In this document: one piece after another, positions 20,007-30,312 of the stretch
Position numbering within the stretch: position 1 is the stretch's first letter
Layout of the letters: each line of letters starts with the position of its first letter
Assembly (NCBI GenBank): GCA_001931905.2
Contig: MSJI02000299.1
Coordinates: 4,236-38,914 of the forward strand
DNA length: 34,679 nucleotides
Direction of reading: 5' to 3'
Origin: Cladosporium sp. IMV 00045
Lineage: Eukaryota > Ascomycota > Dothideomycetes > Cladosporiales > Cladosporiaceae
Notes under the pieces: generated by a model
Seen by the model: only the letters and a program-made list of their open reading frames with translations
Told to the model about the DNA's origin: nothing
Databases searched by the model: none
Position numbers and translations under genes: made by a program

Positions 20007-20906
20007 TTGCAACACCTCGCTCTTGCCGCCTTGCTTGTGATACACCACCTTTCAGCAGCCAATGTATTGTGGCATTTGAAGAAAGAAGCTCCTCTAGCAT
20101 TCCTCTGCCACACACTCCGTGAGCAAGACTTCAACGCACCCGAGACTTGGTGCGCCATAGGCAACTCATTCTCCCTGGCACGAGAACACGACCAAGCAAT
20201 CGCCGCATTTAAACGCGCGACCCAACTCGACAACTCCTTCGCTTACGCCTGGACCCTGATGGGACACGAGTACATCGCCAACGAGGAATTCGACGCCGCG
20301 CTCGCCTGCTTCCGCAAATCCGTCAGCGTCGACAGACGCAGCTACAACGGCTGGTACGGCCTCGGCCGCTCCCTTGAACGCATGGGCAAGCTCGAAGACG
20401 CCGAACGCCACTACCGCATCGCAGCGCAGATCAACCCGTCAAACGCAACTCTCATGGTCTGCATCGGCGTCATATACGAGAAGTTACGCAAGAAACCAAA
20501 CGCGCTCAACTGCTACACACGAGCGCTGCAGCTGGCGCCTCAGAGCGCTTTGGCGAGGTTCAAGAAGGCCCGCGTCCTCATGCACATGCGGGAGTTTGAC
20601 ACCGCCTTGCAGGAGCTGCTGGTATTGCGGGATCTCGCTCCCGACGAAGCGAATGTTTGGTTCCTTCTGGGCAAGTGTTGGAAAGGACTGGGTGAGAAGG
20701 GTGAGGCGCTTCGTGCATTTACCACCGCGCTCAATTTGGACGTCAAGGTATGTTCCTTTCTCTGCTGTTCACGTAGGCAGCTTTTTGTTTTCACCGCTGG
20801 AATTCGGGTTACTGACTTCGTTCTCTTCTCACAGGCCTCACCTTTCATCAAAGAAGCCATGGAGTCTCTGGACGACGAGGAAGACATGGACAGCGAAGAC
20901 GATTGA
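20007..20906 (+). CDS. C-terminal TPR half of APC3/Cdc27, N-terminus missing
   Basis: The open frame starts after a TGA at 19959, but clear homology begins at 20064 with VLWHLKKEAPLAFL. It continues through ETWCAIGNSFSLAREHDQAI, FAYAWTLMGHEY and YNGWYGLG to LDVK. An 87-bp intron (20748-20834; GTATGT donor, CTGAC branch, ACAG end) is followed by ASPFIKEAMESLD and an acidic tail. This is the set of C-terminal tetratricopeptide repeats of the anaphase-promoting complex subunit Cdc27/BimA, which binds Cdc20/Cdh1. The N-terminal half of Cdc27 (several hundred residues) is absent, and SND2 occupies the upstream DNA on the other strand. No in-frame ATG exists before 20259. A CAG at 20055 or 20058 could be an acceptor, but no donor exon is visible. 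The gene may be a truncated extra copy or a split gene. Confidence 0.7.
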   Translation: MQHLALAALLVIHHLSAANVLWHLKKEAPLAFLCHTLREQDFNAPETWCAIGNSFSLAREHDQAIAAFKRATQLDNSFAYAWTLMGHEYIANEEFDAALACFRKSVSVDRRSYNGWYGLGRSLERMGKLEDAERHYRIAAQINPSNATLMVCIGVIYEKLRKKPNALNCYTRALQLAPQSALARFKKARVLMHMREFDTALQELLVLRDLAPDEANVWFLLGKCWKGLGEKGEALRAFTTALNLDVKVCSFLCCSRRQLFVFTAGIRVTDFVLFSQASPFIKEAMESLDDEEDMDSEDD

Positions 20907-23857
20907 GTCCCGTGATCACAGAGCGAAGAAATAATGCGTTAATGTCAATCAAAATAAGCATATTCGTAACGCGGTAAGCGTGCATTGTCAAGAAAGAAGT
21001 TGGCCCCCACCTTCATTCCCAGAACCCTGGTCCCAGAGGGGATCACACTGCTACGGTAGAACGACTCGACTGCGACCAGCCACCCGCCTCCTTTATAGGC
21101 TCGTCATCAAGGCTGCGGGAATTACTCGCCCGCTCAGCGTCCACCCCAGGCACGGCTCGCAGGGTTTGTTCATCCCGTCTATTCTTTCCACCAGCCGGGC
21201 TTTACGAACACACACGGCTCCCCACGGCATGCATGTCTAGCTACATCACCTACATCTCATGACGAGAAGGTTTCTGGATCGGCATGGCATGAAATTTTGG
21301 CATTTTGGAGTGCGTATGGAGGGGTTGGGAGGGATTGCATGCATTGTTTTTTTTTTCTTTGAGCTTGAGTGCTAGGTAGCGGGAGTTTCGGGGCATATTT
21401 GGTTTTGGGGATGAATTGTATTGTGCTTTTTGCTTTCTTCATCATCACGTGCTCGACCCTCTGTGTCCTGTGTGGTTTCGTCAGACTTGGTGCTGGGTTC
21501 GTTTTTGTGGTGTATGACGCTGGTGAAGATGGTGGTGACGGTGTTGGTGGCTTCAACCTCGTTCCTGGGCGTACTTGGCTGCTCTCTTGGCCTGCAGTGT
21601 GCCTTGCAGATGCTGCTTGATTATTGCTTAGTTATGAGGGCCAAGGTGATGATGGTGGTGGGTAGAGGATTATTTCGCGATGTATTGATACTTGGGTGTA
21701 CTTGTTCGTACCTGCATCTTGGTGTCGGTGATGAGATATGTTGACTCGTGCTGTCGCGGCTTGTACGGTGAGGCGGTGCGATCGTGATGCACTGATGTAG
21801 AGGTCTACTTGATTGTGCTTACGTCTTAGTGTGGCCCTTGGGACTCGTTGACTCGTGTTGTTGCGGCGCGTAGGTTGAGGCGGTGCAGTTAGGGATTGAT
21901 ATGTTTGGCAAAGTCCTGTGCGTGGAATGCTTGGAATGCTTGTTTGCAATTAGAAGTTTCATTTTTATCTACCGTTCGTAACGTTCAACTAGCCATTCCG
22001 CCGACTGTGCCTGAGTTGCATTGAATTTAGCTTGCAAGCAAAAGCAAAGGGGACTATGAAACTGCCTCGCTGAGAACAGAATCGTGCAGCAGATTCCAAT
22101 CTCCACATTCGAACAGATTGCTAGGTAAACCATCATGATATGGGAATGATAAAAAGGATACCTACCATTTAATACTGGGCCATTGTCGGGAATCGAAGCA
22201 GTGCAAGACTTGGCGTCGCTCTGCAGAGGAAATCTAGCTGGAGTGACGGAGTCAAGCGTTCCTCCTCGACTCACCCACACCAGCGAAACCACCAAGCAAA
22301 CGCTCTCGAGCGACCTTCATACGCTGCCTTTGCCACACACAGGCCCATGTAAATGCGTGCGATACCTCTGACTTTCGGTCAATGGATGAGGTCTTGCTTC
22401 CAGGCGTGTACCCGGCTGATCGCGGCAAGCAAATGCTGTGTATGCGGTGTGTAGAGTCGCTGGGAACAGGTCATGAGGCCGACTTGTATGTACCATGCAA
22501 GGATCATGCCGCCTGGGAAAAATCACTAAGACATGACGAGCTCGTACTTATCCCGACTATGGTGACCTTGTGGCGAGGTGTGTTGTTGATGGAGGTGAGC
22601 AGCTCGACGCCGCATCACGCCGTCGGCGTCGATAAACCGTGATTTCCACGTGAAAAACAGCCAGATGAAGGTGCTGGAGAATCCAGATGCGACTCAAAAG
22701 AGCCGTGGCTGCTTACGAGCAGATGTTGTCGTTAGTGCAAGAGACGTGGTGAAGTTATGCTTCCACATTAAGCTTTGGCGACCCAGCCGGCTGGGAGCCT
22801 AGGCGTGGGGAATTTGAGATTCGCGTGGATAAGCGCAGTCCATGCGTCGCTCCAGATCCCCGAGAGCATCCAATGCCCTAACCACTGCAGCCATTTTCAA
22901 TGATCGACCCAGAGCCGCCATGCCTGAAAGGACTATTGCGCAACTGTTGCTAGCATCTGACTGCACCCACGGCACGATCTGATCTATGATTCACTGCTAT
23001 ATCGGGCAGCCCGTCGATCAAGCTTCTGCGAAGCGAATCCGACCCTAGCCCCAGGCTTGATTTGAACATATACCTCTCACGACTTCGAGGGACCTGCCGA
23101 CTCATGTCTTGCTATGTATCTTCGTGGCTGCTTCTACACGACCTAGGCGCCTCGACCCCAGGCAGCCGACTCACTCGCCACCTATGCTGGATAGTAGTGG
23201 CTGGAGGACACCAGTTTTCGTCAGGACATGGCTTGAACTACTGTTCTGGTGGCACATCCGCTTCGCGAGGCACCCATACTGAATCTCGACCACGTGGTAG
23301 TCTTACTGCCCAGGATCTGTACCTTGGCGAGGTCCTCTTGTTCTTGGCATCACCTTGTTCTGGGACGACCAGACTTAGCAAGCAAGCCAAGCTTTACCAA
23401 CAAGATTCCCAAGATATCACACGTTGGCAGACCGCATGCCATGCTTTGCAGCTTGTCCTGCCTCATGGGGAATTTTGGCGTCCTTACCACATGCATATCC
23501 CCGACCCAAGCGTCGAGACCTGATGCTTGACAGGTGGTCCCTCGTCGCCTGATTCGCTCTCGGCTATTCAATACTGTCCCTGAGCTCTCTAGAAGGCCAT
23601 ACAGTCAATGCAGCCAAGAAATCTTCAAGCCCAGAGCCGCACTTTTGACATGCTGCCATTCCAGGCGCCAAACTCTCTTCGTGGACTTGTGTTCTACTGC
23701 TATGATTGTTCGCCAACTGTACAGACAACAGTGGCTGGCCAAGTCGACATCAACATCCCACAATATCTTGGCCTGGGCTGGTCTGGAAGAGCAGCCACAT
23801 CGACGAAGCATGCCATGCAATGCTTGGATTGCTTGAGTCCAGCCAAGAGACCAGCAT
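20907..23857. other. Gene-poor block
   Basis: About 3 kb without a supportable gene. The part at 21280-21760 is strikingly G+T-rich on the plus strand, which makes a proline-rich open frame on the minus strand at 21257-21556 that I do not accept as a gene. A diverged tandem repeat lies at 21679-21892. Open frames at 22382-22642 and 23062-23523 have no recognisable content. Confidence 0.5.
21679..21892. repeat. Diverged 107-bp tandem repeat, two copies
   Basis: Units 21679-21785 and 21786-21892 share GTTGACTCGTG followed by closely similar GC-rich strings ending in GAGGCGGTGC. They also share a similar leading half (GATG-x-TTGAT, TACTTG, CTTGGTGT/CTTAGTGT). A weak third start follows at 21893. 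The copies do not encode a shared protein pattern that I can see. Confidence 0.75.
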
Positions 23858-23863
23858 TATAAG
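23858..23863 (+). promoter_or_regulatory. TATA-like box of the multicopper oxidase gene
   Basis: TATAAG lies about 107 bp before the start codon. It is followed by a C/A- and pyrimidine-rich leader (TCAACCATCAAAGTC-type), as usual for highly expressed fungal secreted-enzyme genes. Position and sequence fit, but there is no direct proof. Confidence 0.4.
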
Positions 23864-23964
23864 TATACAGATGTTTCTTCTATCTGTCCAAACTCGCTCA
23901 TTCCAACTCAACCATCAAAGTCACATTCGTTTCACAACACTCGCTTGAACACGCACGCATTAGC

Positions 23965-26018
23965 ATGCCTTCGATCACTTCAACACTTGGCGCGCTCGCC
24001 ACGGTGGCGATCCAGCTCGCCGCCGCTAAGGACTGGGACAGCCCAGCCTACAACTATCTTTACCAATTCCCTCTACCGATCCCTCCGGAGAAGAAGCCTC
24101 TCACGTGAGAAGATTCCAACAGTCATCGATGTCAATCATCTCTCACTAACACGCTTCAAGGACGTTCACCTTTCCCAACGGTCCCCCAATCGATTACTAT
24201 GAGATCGACATCAAGCCATTTGAGCAGCAGGTCTACCCTAATCTGGGCAAGACTAGGCTCGTTGGTTATGATGGAATTGCGCCAGGTCCTACGTTCAAGA
24301 TGACGAAGGGCAGAGAGGCGGTAGTTCGGTTCATCAACCACGCAGATCGTGCCAACTCTGTCCATCTTCACGGCTCTTATTGTAAGCAATGCCCTCATTC
24401 CCTTCAGTTTACTCGAGTAACTAACATGTTTCGACAGCGAGGGCACCCTTCGACGGATGGGCCGAGGACACCACCGAGCCCAACTCCTACAAGGACTACT
24501 ATTATCCCAATGGACAGAACGCCCGTACGCTCTGGTACCACGACCATGCCATCGATCACACCGCCGAAAACGCATATATGGGCCAAGCTGGCTTCTATAT
24601 CTTGCACGATGACGATGAGCTTAAGACTCCAGGTCTGCCCCAGGGAGACTACGATATCCCACTCGGTCTTACATCGAAGAGGTATAACCCGGATGGTTCT
24701 CTGTGGAGTCCCGAGGCAAACCACGAGACCACCAACCTCTTCGGCGACGTTATCCACGTCAACGGTCAACCTTGGCCATATTTAAAGGTGGAACCCCGCA
24801 AATATAGATTCCGCTTCCTGGACGCCTCTATCAGCAGGTCTTTCCAACTCTACTTTGAGCAGCAGTCTAAAGAGGGTACGCGCATTAACTTCAAGGTCGT
24901 TGGATCCGATGCTGGTCTTCTCTTGAACCCGGTTGATACCACTCAACTTGACATCTCCATGGCCGAACGCTGGGAGGTGGTTGTTGACTTCTCCCCGTAC
25001 AAGAACAGCAACGTCACCCTCCGCAGCAACAAGAACGTGGCAGACAATACTCCCTACCTGAACACCGACAAAGTTATGCGCTTCGTCGTCGGAGATTCTG
25101 CGCCCAACCAGGACAACAACGGCGATCTTCCCGCCAAGCTCCGCGATGTCCCATTCCCGCCTGCCCACGCTACAGTCGAGCACCAGTTTGAGTTCCAGCG
25201 CACCGGAGGTGAATGGAAGGTCAACGGCGTCTCCTGGGCCGATGGTCCCGAAAAGCGCATTCTGGCCAAGCCCCAACGCGGTGCTGTCGAGAACTGGTCT
25301 CTGAAGAACGGCGCAGGAGGCTGGACACACCCGGTCCACATTCATTTGATCGACTTCCAAATCGTCTCTCGCACTGGCGGCAGCCGTGGGGGTGTCCAGC
25401 CTTACGAGAAGGTCGCTTTGAAGGACGTTGTGTGGCTCAACACCAACGAGCAGGTCATTGTGATTGCCCGCTATGCTCCGTGGGATGGTTTTTACATGGT
25501 AAGTCTGCTCCTGGCCCTCATGAGATCCTATAGTCAAAGCTAACAATATCTAGTTCCACTGCCACAATCTCATCCACGAAGACCACGAAATGATGGCCGC
25601 CTTCAACGTCACAGCCCTCACCGACCTCGGATACGACGAGAAGACCAGCTTCATCGACCCCATGGAGTCGCGCTACCGCTCCAAGGCCTTCGCCCAGTCC
25701 GACCTCGATAACCGCACCGGCGACTTCTCGAACGCCGAAATTCAGAAGAAGATGGCCTTCTTCAACGGCCTCGACGCCTACCGCAATGTTAAGCAGGTTG
25801 AGGACAATCTCGTCCAGTATTGGTCCACGCACTCGAGCGGCGCCGCTCCCGCCGCGGCCACTGGTAATGGCGGCAAGGCTAGCTCTAGCACTCTTGCCAC
25901 TAAGGCTTCCACCACTGCTGCTGCTGCCGCGGGCGCCAGCACCTCGTCCATCGAGGACAACAAGTCTAAGGCTGCTTCTACCTCTGCTGCCGCTGCTACG
26001 GTTACCACCACTGCTTAA
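23965..26018 (+). CDS. Secreted multicopper oxidase, bilirubin-oxidase/laccase type
   Basis: Four exons (23965-24104, 24161-24381, 24438-25498, 25554-26018) with 55-56-bp introns and CTAAC branch points. The first intron ends in AAG. The product is 628 residues. A signal peptide (residues 1-21, hydrophobic core LGALATVAIQLAA) is followed by three cupredoxin domains. The copper ligands are complete: HLHG at 115-118, WYHDH at 153-157, HPVHIH at 418-423 and HCHNLIHEDHEM from 476, the last supplying the type-1 Met axial ligand. The pattern matches fungal bilirubin oxidases more than classical laccases. It would oxidise phenols or tetrapyrroles with reduction of O2 to water, outside the cell. The last 70 or so residues are Ala/Ser/Thr-rich low complexity after QYWSTHSSG. 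It is convergent with the next gene. Confidence 0.95.
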
Positions 26019-26536
26019 GTGGTCGGCTTTCTATCATTTATTGAATGATTCCTATTGGCGGAGTTTCGGAATATGGATGGGGGTTTCTCTACTAAGCAGG
26101 GCGTCTGGGGCAAACAAGGAGTGAATGGGTTCAAGAATGGTAAATTCTAGGTTGCATGGTTGGTGTTTTGGTTATTTGTTTCTTGTTCGATCAGCTTTTC
26201 TTGTTAGAATGATTTCATGAAATTACGATTTGATGCTCAGTATCGACTGCACATTTCACATATTCACTTACCAGTGACTTGATCTCCCGATGGCTGTCCT
26301 GCTTTGGAGGGTCTCAACTGAGCATATCGCGCACCGGCATTTTCTCGTTGCTTAGGCATTTTGGTGAGCTAGCTGTACACTTGAAATGGGCTGCGATCTG
26401 TCTGCAGAGATATTGAAAAACAAGTGCAGCGAAGTTCTCATATAAGAAAACGTAGGGTATCTATCAAAACATCCTTGAACCGCCTCCCAAACCACAGTAC
26501 CTCAAAACAACAGTAAGCTCATCTCTCCAAATACTT
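26019..26536. other. Convergent 3' flanks
   Basis: About 520 bp between the stop codons of the multicopper oxidase (+) and the 5-phosphatase (-). No gene was seen. It presumably holds both 3' UTRs. Confidence 0.6.
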
Positions 26537-27847
26537 TCAAATCCCCAGCATAGCCCGCAAAACCACATATCCACCCAAAACGCCAAAGATCGTGCCCGCA
26601 AGAATCGCCTCGCCCTCCCAAGTCAGCGCGAGATACGATGCGATTCCGACCAGAACCTCGTACCGTCTCGCAGCGTCTCTTCTCTCCCTCCAGTCCTTTC
26701 GCACCCTGAAAGGCGCTTTCGCTTCATCTGCGCCTGTATCTTTTCGCAATGTGATCCTCACTGATAACGTGACCGGTCTGTGATCGCTGGTCGGCTGCAC
26801 GGGCAACGCGTCATAGCTCTCTACTTCCGGCTTCGAAGATGAGAGGAACAACACCCGATCGCACCAAGACGGCACTCTATGCTTAGCCCAGGGCCAGGTG
26901 TCCTTGCCCTCATCGCTGCCGGTTGCTGTCGAGGGAAGTGGTTTGTTGTGCTTCGCGGCGCGACGGGCTGCGGAGGAGTATTTGTAGGTTGGCGGGAAGT
27001 TTATGGGCGCTTCGCCCAGGTGGTGGAGGGTCTTGCCGTTGCGCTGTTCGCGGCTGAGTTGGTCGTTGGACCAGAGGTCGCGCCAGGAGGGATGGTCTGG
27101 TGAGCTGGTTGGGTGGGGCCAGAGGGTGTGGTCGTTGGGGTGGGGGGAAATGTCTGAGGTGCGGTAGTTGAGGTCGCCGGCGAAGAAGATGTGGGAGGGT
27201 GGGGAGAAGAGCGTGCTTTCTCTTGGGTTGGTGTCGTTGGCGCCGTCCGTTTCTGAGCCCAGGAGGGGTTGGGAGGCTTCGCTGGTTTGCGGTGAGGTTG
27301 CGTCGTCTCGTGTGAAAATCAGGCTTTGGCAGATATCTTTCCAGTCTGCGTTGCGTCTTTCCCATTCTTCTTCCATAGGAGCCAAATGTGCGGATACGAA
27401 TGTGACTGGCACGGCGTCGTTCTCATCGTCTCCCTCAAAGCCTATTCTTGCGCCAACAGCGCCCTTGTTCCCCATTTCGAAGACGCCCACTCCGACTCCA
27501 GCCGTCTCAATCCATCGTATCCTTTCTCTCACGTCCGAGCGAGCAAAGATCATCAATCCGGTCAAACCGGCATGTCGCGTGAGTAGAGGAGTATAGTCGG
27601 CGTTTGACTCGAAGTGCTGTGCGACGGCATTGTGGACTATGGTTTTGAAGCTGGCGAAGTACGGCGCCAGGAATGATCCCCCCAGAAACGCGTAGCTTAT
27701 GGGTGCTATCTCTTGCAAGCAGAGAACGATAAGGTCTGGAGGGATGCTTGAAGTTGTTGTTGAGAAGAGGTCGGCGGCTAGATGCGTGCTAGGGAACGTC
27801 CGCGCGCAATTGAACGTCGTGATGTGGGCTGTGAGGCTGTTCGACAT
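26537..27847 (-). CDS. Inositol-polyphosphate 5-phosphatase-like protein, membrane-anchored
   Basis: Single exon, 436 residues. The endonuclease/exonuclease/phosphatase fold covers residues 6 to 365 with all family motifs: TFNCA near 11, LQEI at 44-47, NKGAV at 127-131, FVSAHL at 150-155, FAGDLNYR at 222-229, PPTYKY at 285-290, RVPSWCDRVLF at 324-334 and TSDHRPV at 353-359. The last two blocks are the classic 5-phosphatase signature. After a basic stretch (RVRKDWRERRDAARR) two hydrophobic segments, about 403-436, end the protein and likely anchor it in a membrane. It probably removes the 5-phosphate from phosphoinositides in a Mg-dependent reaction. No SAC domain is present, unlike the yeast synaptojanins. 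The start at 27847 fits the fold directly. Confidence 0.92.
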   Translation of the reverse strand: MSNSLTAHITTFNCARTFPSTHLAADLFSTTTSSIPPDLIVLCLQEIAPISYAFLGGSFLAPYFASFKTIVHNAVAQHFESNADYTPLLTRHAGLTGLMIFARSDVRERIRWIETAGVGVGVFEMGNKGAVGARIGFEGDDENDAVPVTFVSAHLAPMEEEWERRNADWKDICQSLIFTRDDATSPQTSEASQPLLGSETDGANDTNPRESTLFSPPSHIFFAGDLNYRTSDISPHPNDHTLWPHPTSSPDHPSWRDLWSNDQLSREQRNGKTLHHLGEAPINFPPTYKYSSAARRAAKHNKPLPSTATGSDEGKDTWPWAKHRVPSWCDRVLFLSSSKPEVESYDALPVQPTSDHRPVTLSVRITLRKDTGADEAKAPFRVRKDWRERRDAARRYEVLVGIASYLALTWEGEAILAGTIFGVLGGYVVLRAMLGI

Positions 27848-28587
27848 TGCTGAGGTTTAGTGAATGTACATGTATTGAAACAGAATGATATGAGGGATGT
27901 TGGAGGAAATGATCAATCGAACATGCGGTTTTGGAGACGAATTTGGCGACGTCATTGCACGTTTGCACAGCCACAACAGTGTCTCGCCTTTATCCATGTA
28001 CATCTTCTCAATGCGAACGTGAAGACGTGCACATGGGATCTGCAGGTACGACGACGGATACCATGCTTGTTAGACATTGATCACGTCAGTTGAACAAGCT
28101 AGGGATTTCGATGACAGGTCTTGGTCAGAGGCGGTTGGATGCATGTCATCGAATCTTTCCCTGCCTAGGACGCCTCTATGCTGACGACCCGAGGCCAGCA
28201 GACATCAAGTAATCATTCGATTCAGATCGTTTGCAAAGTATACTTGCTGCATAAGGTAGGGCAGTGTGAGATGAAGAGTTCAAAGTGACTGACGACCCAC
28301 TCGATTGATCGTTGTCGAAAAGACGTGATAAGTCTCCATAATGGCGCTTCATGGGCCTCGGAACATCGTGCAGATGAGGGGTGAAGCTTGGGTGAGCTAT
28401 GTTCAATGTTTCCTACAATAACTATTTTCACGGGCAGCAGTTCTTTGTTCTTCGTATACACGGAAATACATACGCACCTATCGCCTATCTACTGGATCGA
28501 ATAGTAGTCGGACTACTTTTGTCTAGGAAGCTGCTCAAACCAATCGATAACATCAAGCAACCCAAGACAATTAAACACTGCTCAACC
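27848..28587. other. Divergent promoter region
   Basis: 740 bp between the head-to-head start codons of the 5-phosphatase (-) and cupin (+) genes. No gene or RNA was recognised. An open frame continues upstream of the cupin ATG to 28399 but lacks protein-like content. Confidence 0.5.
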
Positions 28588-29079
28588 ATGGCATCCAACA
28601 CAGAAGAAATCCCATCACCGCCCCAAGACGGCTGGAAACACGAAGGCGTACGAGTAATCCCCGCCGACTCGCTCGACTCCAACACCGCACAAACACCCGG
28701 CATGAACCGCGCAGCAGCCATCAACCTGGCACGCACTGGAGCGCAGAAACTCTGGGCCGGCACTGTGCACATCCACCCAAACGCGAAAACCGGCGCCCAC
28801 CATCACGGCCACCTGGAATCCGTCATCTACGTCGTCAAAGGCAAGGCGCGAATGCGCTGGGGCGAGAAGTTGGAGTTCACCGCTGAAGCTGGTCCGGGAG
28901 ATTTTATCTTTGTGCCGCCTTACGTGCCGCATCAGGAGATTAATGCGAACGAGGATGAGACGTTGGAGTGTGTGCTGGTCAGGAGTGATAATGAGGCTAT
29001 TGCGATTAATTTGCCGGATGTTGATCCTGTTGAGAAGCCGGAGGGGGTTAAGTGGATTGATCCGACGCATACTCATTGA
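28588..29079 (+). CDS. Small cupin-domain protein
   Basis: Single exon of 163 residues. One conserved cupin barrel spans about residues 45-135. Motif 1 is HPNAKTGAHHHGHLESVIYV (metal ligands His71/His73, Glu77). Motif 2 is PGDFIFVPPYVPHQE (His115). The protein is probably a metal-binding cytosolic enzyme or sensor of the bacterial-like single-domain cupins; the reaction cannot be told. The open frame extends 63 codons upstream. I chose the ATG at 28588 because it sits in a good context (CAACCATGG) and the extension is not protein-like. Codon use is strongly biased to C-ending codons in the first half and shifts to T-ending codons in the last quarter. Confidence 0.85.
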   Translation: MASNTEEIPSPPQDGWKHEGVRVIPADSLDSNTAQTPGMNRAAAINLARTGAQKLWAGTVHIHPNAKTGAHHHGHLESVIYVVKGKARMRWGEKLEFTAEAGPGDFIFVPPYVPHQEINANEDETLECVLVRSDNEAIAINLPDVDPVEKPEGVKWIDPTHTH

Positions 29080-29565
29080 TCGGTGTCTTGTAGATATTTC
29101 GAAGTAATGGAGAATGCGGATAGCAAAGTTTCTCGATCTCATGGCTCTCTATAATTTACGATCGGTGCATCCCGCCCTATCAATATCGTCGACCTTTCTG
29201 GTCTGCGTGCTGTTCCCACTGTCACAGGTCAAGACCGAATGTAGGAATGTTCGCCCAAGACAGCGCAGCAATACTGTCTTGTCGCGGAAAGCGGCAGAAG
29301 ACTCCGTCCACGTAACACGTCACAGTGGCACATGTGCCATGCCACAGAGCGATGAGTTTGCCTAGGCATAGGCTGGATCGAAAAAGTCGAACGAAGCATG
29401 TGAGGGGCCAGAGCATGCGTGGTAATTTTCTAGAAGACTCTGATTTGCGTAGTCGTCTGATATCAAACCCTCGTCGATTCGCCGTCGTTTTGACCAACAA
29501 TTTTGATCGCATTGATCTTGAGAGAAATCCATCAACCATACTTCCCAGACGCATACAACCCAACG

Positions 29566-30312
29566 ATGCGCCCCTACCCTCTCCTCCTCGCACTTCTCTC
29601 CCACCTCATCCCACCAACACCCGCCTTCCCGATCCACTTCCCCCCCTCCTCTTTCACAAACTCCACACCCATAACCCCAGCCGAAATCGCACTCCTCCGC
29701 CTCGCCGACCCTGGCAACGCAATCGCCTGGCCCGAAACCAACGCGCCCTCGATTCTGCTTTGCAGTGGGGCGGGATTCCGCGGAGATTGTCAACTGCTGG
29801 AACACAACGAGCCGCAGACGTGCTTGAATCTCAGGGAAGTGAGAGAGAAATGGTCGGGGTGGGAGGTGGGGAGTGTGAAGATTGGTGGGAGCGCGGGGTG
29901 TGTGTTGTATGTGTAAGTCGAAAAATCCGTCCGATGCTGCGTCTTCCGATTTTTTTGGAGGGTTCGATCGATGGGAAGTGCTGATTGTTTGTCACTCAAC
30001 AGTGAACCGGCTTGCACAGGCGCCACGGTTGCTGTTTTGGCGAAAGATACAGTGCCCGATCTTGCGATTTTGTCGCAATTCGATCATGGCAGTGTCATGA
30101 GTCTCTTTTGCGAGCCGTTGCGAGACTTTACGCCGTGGGATGCGGGTGCGAGCGTGCAGAAGCCTTCGTTGTTGGCTGCATCGCGTGGTCGAAGGAGGCG
30201 TTGGATGAGAACAGTGAGGAAGGATGCAAAACCGTCGGTTAATAATGGTGAGAAACATCAAAGTGGTGTGAAAATGCTTGCAAGTCCCCGGAGTCAAGAG
30301 CGGTGGCCGTGA
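29566..30312 (+). CDS. Small secreted cysteine-containing protein, candidate effector
   Basis: Exons 29566-29912 and 30003-30312 are joined over a 90-bp intron (GTAAGT donor, CTGAT branch, ACAG end), giving 218 residues. The N-terminus MRPYPLLLALLSHLIPPTPA is a signal peptide. The mature part has six cysteines. The spacing in LLCSGAGFRGDCQLL, CLNLREV, GGSAGCVLYVEPACTG and SLFCEPL suggests a small beta-rich, disulfide-bonded domain, reminiscent of crystallin-like secreted folds. The C-terminal 60 residues are different: basic (SRGRRRRWMRTVRK) and probably disordered. I do not recognise a named family. The start was chosen at the ATG just before the signal peptide rather than the upstream one at 29503. 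The role may lie in cell wall or host interaction; this is inference. Confidence 0.72.

Noticed and set aside
21257..21556. Proline-rich minus-strand frame of 99 codons
   Set aside because: It is explained by the G+T-rich skew of the plus strand; no signal peptide, domain or splice support.
22180..22205. TTCGATTCCC on the minus strand resembling a tRNA T arm
   Set aside because: The five bases on each side do not pair and no 5' half is present.
22850..22905. tRNA-like sequence on the minus strand (TGCAGTGGTTAGGGC resembling a D arm)
   Set aside because: No matching T arm or acceptor stem could be found, so no cloverleaf forms.
23062..23523. 153-codon plus-strand frame
   Set aside because: It lacks an ATG at its start and its composition is not protein-like.
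24782..25546. Long minus-strand open frame (254 codons)
   Set aside because: It is antisense to the multicopper oxidase and is explained by that gene's codon bias.
23965..30312. Biosynthetic gene cluster (multicopper oxidase, cupin, secreted protein)
   Set aside because: No backbone synthase, transporter or regulator is present, and the genes between are housekeeping types.
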